Source of the DNA: Uranotaenia lowii
Taxonomy: Eukaryota > Arthropoda > Insecta > Diptera > Culicidae
Assembly: GCF_029784155.1 (NCBI RefSeq)
Contig: NC_073691.1
Span: forward strand, 27,261,976 to 27,325,975
Length of the DNA stretch: 64,000 nucleotides
Direction of reading: 5' to 3'
The position numbers and the translations under genes are program-made. Of this stretch, positions 57,700 through 64,000 are shown in pieces. Each line of letters opens with the position of its first letter. The stretch's first letter is position 1. The notes under the pieces are model-generated. The model had not been told where the DNA came from and made no database searches. It worked only from the letters and a program-made list of their open reading frames with translations.

Positions 57700-58208
57700 A
57701 CAATTGTTTTATGTAAAAAATCTTAACATTTTTGATTTTTTTGACAATTTTCGACAATCCTTACCATTTTTATAGTTCTGCAATTTCTTTAATCTTTGTC
57801 GTGTTTTTCATTACTGTCAAACTAGAATTTTAAATTTCACCATTTCTTAAAAATTGATCAAAGTTTTTTAAAAAGATTTCATTTTGGTTTTGAGTTTTAT
57901 AAATAAGAAGTGCTTTAAGAACTTTTTTAGTCTGTACATTAAGCAGTTTCTAGAATCTGAAGCAAAATTGGAAGTTGGTCTAAGGTTATAGTCTACGCGG
58001 GATTTTCTTTAATTACAGGAAACTATCCAACTGTTAGAAATTCGCGTCAAAAATGCTAAAAAGAATTTAAGAATTGAAGCTTCTTCCACCAAACTTCAAC
58101 ACAATCTAGTACTACAAACCCAACCAAAAAAAAAAACAACAACCAAAAATAACAAAAATCTAGTACCGCACCACAACTAGCCGACTCGAGCAGGGGGGAT
58201 CTACTAAC
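57700..58208. other. Intron sequence next to upstream exon
   Basis: No gene is visible. The exon donor (AG|GTTAGT) lies at its right edge. Confidence 0.5.
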
Positions 58209-58480
58209 CTAATCTTAACAGTCTGCTCTTTCGTTTTACCACTACCAACGTCGGTCATCGTTTTCTTGTCGCTGACTCCCACCAGTTCTCTTGCTCCTGC
58301 TCCGCCACTGCTTTCCTCGCCATCCTCGATCGTGTGGCCCCGATTGTCGTGGCCGGCATTCGCTCCGGCCGCAGCTAGCGAGGCTTTGTTAGCGTGTCGT
58401 CTTCCTCTAAATTCCCAGCGCGTCGGTTTGGTCCGGGAATCGGACGATCGATCCGCCGACCAGGCTTCGCGTCGTCCCAT
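58209..58480 (-). CDS. Upstream exon of the 44-58 kb gene
   Basis: The open frame ends ...KEQTVKI at 58209, followed by donor GTTAGT, and its phase (AG|A) fits the exon at 46763. The protein is hydrophilic, basic then acidic (MGRREAWSADRSSDSRTKP, later KASLAAAGANAGHDNRGH and EESSGGAG). The ATG at 58480 is a plausible start. The frame is open upstream to a TAA at 58574-58576 (reading LYTNHLPNSISAIFGSRK just before it), but no convincing acceptor occurs between them, which favours a first coding exon. If so, the product lacks an ectodomain, or other isoforms use exons beyond this window. Confidence 0.6.
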
Positions 58481-59035
58481 CCACTCGGCGACCTTTCGGG
58501 AGCCGAAGATTGCCGAAATCGAATTCGGGAGATGGTTTGTGTAGAGAATGTGGGTTTGCGTTAGGGTGGGTTTTTAGGTTTTGTGCGTCGTAGACACGTC
58601 GAGTTTGTGGAAAAAAAAACGATTTGAAGGTAGCAAGGAGTCGAAAGAGAGATAGATAGAGAGAGAGAGAAAGAAAAAATATTTATCATTTGGTTGCCTT
58701 CAAGCATTGCGATCTGCTGGTTCGGTTTTGTTTGTTGTTTTGTAGCTGTTAATTCATAGTAAATTAGTAGCAAGTGAAAAACAAGCACTTAAAACGCGAT
58801 GGTTAAGTAGGAGCCCAACGGAGGTATTAGTAGCAAACAAAGTGTGGACCAAAAATGGAAAAATGAACGCTACTGAAGAGTCGGGATGCAAGAGAGATGA
58901 AATCAAGAAAGAGAGAAAGATAGAAAAAAAATGGAGGTAAGCTAGGACAGGATTTTAGTGGGGGATTGTAAACAGGAGTTTCTGGTAGCCAGAGGCTTCT
59001 GTAGAATTTGTTTTACATTTTTAGGTTTGGTATGC
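58481..59035 (-). other. Possible 5' UTR/promoter region of the 44-58 kb gene
   Basis: The minus strand is upstream of the putative ATG. It contains a CT/GA-rich stretch (58635-58680, GAGA-type repeats on +), which in insects can bind GAGA-factor-like proteins. This is inference; no TATA or initiator was identified. Confidence 0.35.
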
Positions 59036-59039
59036 TTTG

Positions 59040-59545
59040 AATCGCTCTGTCTTTGTTTACAACAAAGAACAATATGAAAACATTCTTAGCAACATTCATT
59101 CCAATCTGTACTTTTCCTGCCGCTCTGTCTTTGTTTACCAGAGCCGGAACGTAAAAAAAAACAATCTTAGGCAGCAGCCTCAAAAACTGCGCTCCCTGAG
59201 CCAATCCGTCTTTTTACCGGTGGCCGAATCAGAATTAATATTTTCGTAGCAGTAATCTTGAAAATCTGCGCTTCTTCAGCCGATTCGTCTTTACACCGGT
59301 GGTCAAATAAAAAACAAACAATCGTAGAGACAGCCTTACAAATCTGCACTCCATTTGCTGTATTTTTTTTTGAAAAAAAATCGTAGCAGCAGCTTTAGAA
59401 ATCTGTACTAGAGCCAATCTATCTTGGCTGTAGTGCTGATTCGATTTTTTGTTTGAATTCAGCCACCTATAAAAAAAAATCACCGATGGCCGAATAATAT
59501 GCAAACTATCGTTGCAACAGCCTTGAAACACTGCGCTTTTTGTGT
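59040..59545. repeat. Diverged minisatellite, about six units
   Basis: Units of roughly 60-130 bp share a core like CAGCCTTGAAAATCTGCGCT followed by GAGCCAATCCGTCTTT and CCGGTGGCCGAAT. Cores lie near 59100, 59190, 59262, 59338, 59400 and 59530, increasingly diverged at the edges. No coding capacity is evident. A following frame (59542-59895, 117 codons) is open but not recognised. Confidence 0.75.
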
Positions 59546-60095
59546 TCATTCTTTCAACCACGCTATTTAAAGAAAATCTAGGCATGATTTTTATTTTTAT
59601 ATTTGCAGGAAAGGGTACTGGATCACTGGTACTAGTTTCTAGAAATTTAAAAAAAATCGGGATTCCTTTTTTCCAGAATTCTCAAATGTTCTCAAAAGTA
59701 TTCCCTGATTATTTTCTTTCAGTCACACCTTTACCGAAAAATGTTTCAGTATGGTTGATCTCGATTGACTACAAGGACGTGGCCGTCACCGTTATTGATG
59801 CTTCAAGAGGGAATATCAGTTTTGATAGTTTCAAAGGCGATTTCATGCTTTTGAATTCATTGATTGATCATAATACCGATATCATTTTGCCATGATTTTT
59901 AAGCATCTCGTCACAAAAATCATCAAAGATAATATTAGATGAAAAATACCTCTAATAATTTTCGAACTTTTTCAGAAACTATAACATATTACATGAAACA
60001 AAGAAAGCTTCAAACTTTGTCTAAGAATCATTATAAAAGAAGATCGCTGGATTTAACTGTGAATTTCAGCGTGTTTTGGGCAATTAGCCAATATG
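59546..60095. other. No gene supported; one unrecognised open frame
   Basis: A 117-codon frame at 59542-59895 (+), ending SLIDHNTDIILP, has no motif I recognise and may be chance. Nothing else is seen. Confidence 0.4.
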
Positions 60096-60122
60096 GCGAT
60101 CGCTAGTGATACTAGCAATCGC
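60096..60122. other. Short perfect-looking hairpin
   Basis: GCGATCGCTAGT pairs with ACTAGCAATCGC around a GAT loop, with one mismatch in 12. It lies about 110 bp from the larger hairpin at 60229-60311. Confidence 0.7.
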
Positions 60123-60228
60123 TAGAGGAAAGTGTAGCTATGCAAGAACTTTACTGAGATAGCGAATAAACGATAACTCTATTCCTCCACTGGAACCTGC
60201 GTTGAATTACTTCATTTCAATAGGTTAT

Positions 60229-60311
60229 GGCGAAGCAACCGCGGATCCTCTTCACGAATACACTTAAGCCACTCTAGGCTGACTTTGAAGAGGATCTGCG
60301 ATTGCTTCGCC
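60229..60311. other. 83-nt hairpin of pre-miRNA size
   Basis: The 25-nt arm 60229-60253 (begins GGCGAAGCAACCGC) pairs with 60287-60311 (ends GCGATTGCTTCGCC) with one C.A mismatch and one G.U pair as RNA, and the loop is 33 nt. The pairing ends sharply at both sides, unlike most genuine pre-miRNAs, which continue into a lower stem. It could also be a tiny foldback element. Confidence 0.55.
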
Positions 60312-60484
60312 TCCTCTACATAGTCAGTCAGTGATCCTGGCAAAAGTTTATCCGATCCAGTGATGCCAATCACTCATTACTTGAAAATAATCAATGTCTG
60401 AGTCTGAACGAAATCTTGAACAACCGAAAGCTTAGACCCATTCAGCTGTCAAAATAACTTTTGTATTCTGCTTCACAGTAAATT

Positions 60485-60654
60485 CAGTGTTGCCGTTATG
60501 AATTATTGGATTTTAATAGTATTTTTTTTATTAAAACGTTGAGCTTATAGAAATTTCTGGACAAATCTGGATAATTTATGAAAAGTCTGGACCAGACAAC
60601 ATGAGGTCTGTATTTTTGGATGTCACATACAAATCTGGAAGGTTGGCAACGCTG
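60485..60654. mobile_element. Short GTTGCC-ended MITE-like element
   Basis: Starts CAGTGTTGCC and ends GGCAACGCTG, inverted, 170 bp. The ends are of the same type as the elements at 60709 and 62596, but no target duplication was found. Confidence 0.5.
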
Positions 60655-60708
60655 ATCCGATCAGTTTTGAGCTTTCTACACAAATTGTCCTCCGCTTATA
60701 TTCTTCAC

Positions 60709-61358
60709 CAGCGATGCCACATTTAAATCTGTATTTTCGAGACAAAGAATTTTTTTAATCTGTATAAAATCTCAAAAATTTTTTTTGAATCAGTATTGAT
60801 TGTTGTGAATTGCATACTGTCAAATCTATGAAATTTAATTTTGTACGAAGAAAAGGCGACTTAAAAACTTTGCCGAAGCATTCTTTGCAACAGACAATTT
60901 AAGGTCACGTAAAGTTTTGAGTCTATGTTTTTCGTTAAATGTATCAAGTATTATCTTTCCTAGGTTTAGCAGTCAATTTGAGTAGTCTCTGTACTCAGTT
61001 ATATTCGCAGTATACTGGGAGAAAAATGTTCATGTTTTGGTGTATGATTCTTAATAGAGATTTTAAAAATGTTTTCAAACTTTAGCTTGCCCCGATCTCT
61101 GATCTGTAATTTTTTTCAAATTTGCCTGTGTTACAATTGAAGGTGGCTTGAACGTTGGATGATCGAAATAGATTATTATATCAATTAACTCACAAGTCAC
61201 GGTATACACAAAATACCTTGAATTTTTTTTCGATTTGCTAGAAATCTGTAAAAAAACCGGTATAAAATTCCAATTATCTGTAATCTGTATAAACAGATAC
61301 TTGGTTTAAAAATTTCAAAAAAATAATTACAGAAAAATCTGTATATGTGGTAACACTG
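60709..61358. mobile_element. 650-bp hAT-like MITE
   Basis: Left end CAGCGATGCCACAT, right end (complement) CAGTGTTACCACAT. Flanks TTCTTCAC (60701-60708) and TTCATCAC (61359-61366) match in 7 of 8 bases, an aged 8-bp duplication. ATCTGTAT-type motifs recur at both ends. No transposase. Confidence 0.75.
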
Positions 61359-61366
61359 TTCATCAC

Positions 61367-62587
61367 CACTTTCACTTTTTCTACGAAGCGCACTCGCTCC
61401 ATCCAGCTATATTATTCACAATATCTTCTAAATTTCTACCTTAGAAGTTCATCTCGCCGCAATGCCATTAAAATAATATCAAAGGAATTTTCCGAATTTG
61501 CATAAAACTGTGTATGCCACTCGTTGCAAAACTCGATTTTTTATAGCCCTCGACGTAATTATCCAACCCGGCTAGTCCCGTTAGATAAATTTAGGACTCG
61601 TGCTAAAGAAATCATCTTTTTGCAACTTGTTGCAATTAATAATTGATTAGAAATCATTCACCAAACATTGTTTTTACATCTTGAATCCTGACTTCAAAAC
61701 GTTTAAAGAATACGGGCAACAAATTATATAGTCTTGATTTAACAGTTTTGATGTCAAAGTTTAAGATATATATATGTCAAAGTTTAGGATATATAAAAAT
61801 TTAAAACATTAACTCAATTCAGATTCACCTACTGTATTTTTATTTCAAACTAATGAGTATAAGTTTTAAGTTTAAATTGCTAAAGGAATTAAAAAAATAT
61901 ATATATAAATTTATTATAAAAAATCAGAAGTTTCGTATATCAATAAAAACAGAAAATATTAAATTTAGGTTTTCAAAGCGTAGTAAAGTTGTAATTTATA
62001 ATTTTGCAGTTTAAATTAATTGATAATCGAGTTAAGTTACCTGTGCTATTGAAAGCAACTAAAATTCAGAACCCATGAATTTTATGTTCAAGATAATTTT
62101 GAAAGAAATTCAAAAAGGAACAATGTACATAATTTTCTGTGATAGCCATAAAAAGTTTCAATGAAAATATTTCTAAATCCTCTTCGGCATACAACTCCAT
62201 AGATGGTCTCGAACTTTTTTTTTTTTTTTACTATTTTTATCATGAGTCAGCATTATAAAACATTGCAAACTATATATATAATTAAAAAAAATAATTATCG
62301 AACACTATTAAAACAAATAAAATTATTGAAAAACATATTTATTTTTTCTCATGAACTTCACAGTGAGATTTAGAAGTCAATAAAAATATTTCAATAAAAA
62401 AATCAACGTTTTCATTGTTAATTCAGTAGAAGAAAGCTTCGTTATTTTGAGTCAGTGTTTTGGGTAAAAATTAAGAAAAATAACTGCTCCGATTTATGAT
62501 AGAGTAATTACATATTTTGTAATGTAGATATGCTTGGAAACAACCCCGTATGTCAGGAAAAAAAATCTTATGAATTTATGTAAACAC
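61367..62587. other. Intergenic, no gene supported
   Basis: Very AT-rich sequence without recognisable features. Confidence 0.5.
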
Positions 62588-62595
62588 ATGCTAAG

Positions 62596-62980
62596 CAAAG
62601 TTGCCGAAATCACCGAAAAATATGTAATTTCACAGAATTTTCAGCAAATTTTCACCACAGAATCTTTGTCACAGAACAAAAAATTTGGAAATATTCACAA
62701 ATTTCACAGAATTTCTGAATTTTGAAAGGACTTTCAAAAAAATTTTTTATGACACTGTGAAATATAGATTTCTGGCTTTGAATTAGAAAATTATGATATA
62801 ATTGGTTATGTAAATTTATTTTTCACAACAAAAGTGTAATGAAGACACAATTTATCTTGAATTTTTAATGAAATTAAAGAAAATATCAACACAGAAAACC
62901 ATCACAAAGTTTTTGGGTAAAATCACAGAAAGTCAGATTTCTTTTTTCTCAAAAACACAGATTTTTTTTTGGCAACCTTG
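62596..62980. mobile_element. 385-bp hAT-like MITE with perfect 8-bp duplication
   Basis: Ends CAAAGTTGCC and GGCAACCTTG are inverted, and flanks ATGCTAAG are exact copies at 62588-62595 and 62981-62988. CACAGAA-type motifs recur inside on both strands. No coding capacity. Confidence 0.85.
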
Positions 62981-62988
62981 ATGCTAAG

Positions 62989-64000
62989 CTGAGCTTACTA
63001 AGCTAAGACTAACTGAGCTAAGGATTGATGCAAAAAAAAAACAATTTGAAAAGTGGACAAATAAAGTTTAAAATCAAAGAAACTTAACAGTGTATACATA
63101 AAGTTTTTCAGAAACTATGAGCTATTTCAGTTATAAAATGCAAATTACAATAAAAACATTTTAAAATCTGTAAAGCCTTTGTTTGAAAAATTGATTCTGC
63201 CGTCATAAATTCGAATCATTTGTCAGATTCTTTCAAATTTTGTTCTGATGATATTGGGTTTTAAATTTGAAAATTCCATAGTTTTGAGTAAAATCAATCA
63301 TTTATAACTAAGAAACCGACAACCTTCTATAAAAAACTAAAACTGTTTTCGAATCTTTTTGTTATCAGCCATTTGATAGAGGATTCAAATATTTCCTAGC
63401 TATTCCTTACCTAGTTTCAAAGAAACAATACTTGAAATAAATCCGTAAATTTAGAAAAAAAATGTAACTATTTGTGACATCATTGAATGACATTGATGAG
63501 CATTCGGTATCAATGATTCAAATTCCATTTTCAACTTTGTTTAAGACTGCGATTTTTTTTAACTTAAAGCTAAAAAGCACATTTTCGACTTCGAAAAAAA
63601 AAAAAATATATTCCAAAATATCCTTAAATTCTCATATTTCACCAGACTGTGATAAATAAATTTAAACGAAGCCTCAGTTGGCTCAGAAGTTTCAACTATT
63701 CGCGGTTTACAAAAAAGTTGATCATTGATTTGAAACATTTGATATGAGAATTTCCGAAATGTTCTAAAATTTAACTAAGAGTTTATTAAGTTAATCCTTA
63801 AATCTCAAAAACTAGAGCTAGCAGTGAAAAACCAAACTGCATATTTGCATATGTTGCCCTCAAATTAGTCAAAATCAGCTCTCGACCCCCCGGCAAACGG
63901 AAAAAACATTAATTTCCTTGCCTTGTGAGTAAATAAATAAATAAGGTAAAATAATCAATTTTATTGCAAAATTTTTGTTATTGTGTTTGTTACCATGAGT
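62989..64000. other. Intergenic, no gene supported
   Basis: AT-rich to the window end. It contains AGCTAAG/CTTAGCT-like short repeats near 62985-63025 but no recognisable gene. Confidence 0.5.

Larger units (their letters stand above)
46764..58208 (-). other. 11.4-kb intron packed with repeats
   Basis: The phase at both edges fits: the upstream exon ends AG at 58209 before GTTAGT, and the downstream exon starts with A at 46763 after CCAG, restoring AGA (Arg). The intron holds the palindromic Tc1-like element, the foldback cluster, the mariner relic and the 9-bp satellite. 46764-47897 and 52600-55090 show no feature apart from a GC-richer patch at 54120-54375 of unknown origin (a 76-codon frame with no recognised domain). 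Confidence 0.6.

Overview
The window looks like insect nuclear DNA, most likely from a mosquito. It is AT-rich, has introns of about 60 bp with good GT/AG and TACTAA(C/T) signals, and is crowded with insect transposable elements: BEL/Pao, a CR1/Jockey-group LINE, Penelope, an L1-like LINE, ITmD37E-type mariner relics, hAT- and Tc1-type MITEs. The secreted leucine-rich-repeat gene resembles mosquito LRIM-type proteins. The mosquito assignment is inference; no species-specific marker is visible.

Three host-type genes can be supported. (1) A small THAP zinc-finger gene on + (9268-9762) has one 60-bp intron. (2) A secreted LRR protein gene on - (19898-18519) has a 29-nt first exon that completes a signal peptide. 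(3) A gene on - with a 2.4-kb terminal coding exon (46763-44366) joins in phase to an exon near 58.2-58.5 kb across an 11.4-kb intron. Its product looks like a large cytoplasmic tail or scaffold with a coiled coil and two TQT motifs.

Everything else is mobile or repetitive DNA, often nested. At about 9.97-17.46 kb a LINE is split inside its endonuclease domain by a chimeric insertion. That insertion is a 408-bp piece of the same LINE's ORF1 fused in frame to a 5'-truncated Penelope element (RT, GIY-YIG nuclease, hammerhead-like motif), and it is itself split by an 866-bp TA-flanked MITE. At 20784-30223 a non-autonomous hAT-like element (8-bp target duplication) is split by a full BEL/Pao retrotransposon with apparently identical 544-bp LTRs and an intact polyprotein of about 1784 aa. 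The BEL leader holds a repeated RNA-hairpin unit in which the loop-side motif is conserved while the stem sequences differ but stay complementary. This is the most unusual signal in the window. From 30.2 to 37.3 kb lie LINE fragments, a TTAA-flanked element, an L1-like RT and a foldback element that may carry a small spliced gene.

The 11.4-kb intron (46.8-58.2 kb) contains a 1412-bp near-palindromic TA-flanked element, a cluster of foldback segments, a broken ITmD37E mariner, and a large 9-bp satellite whose strand polarity flips. A related degenerate satellite with the opposite order lies at 41.2-43.7 kb. The right end (59-63 kb) has a diverged minisatellite, two hairpins (one of pre-miRNA size) and small hAT-like MITEs, two of them with recognisable 8-bp duplications. 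Stretches not listed showed no gene I could support.
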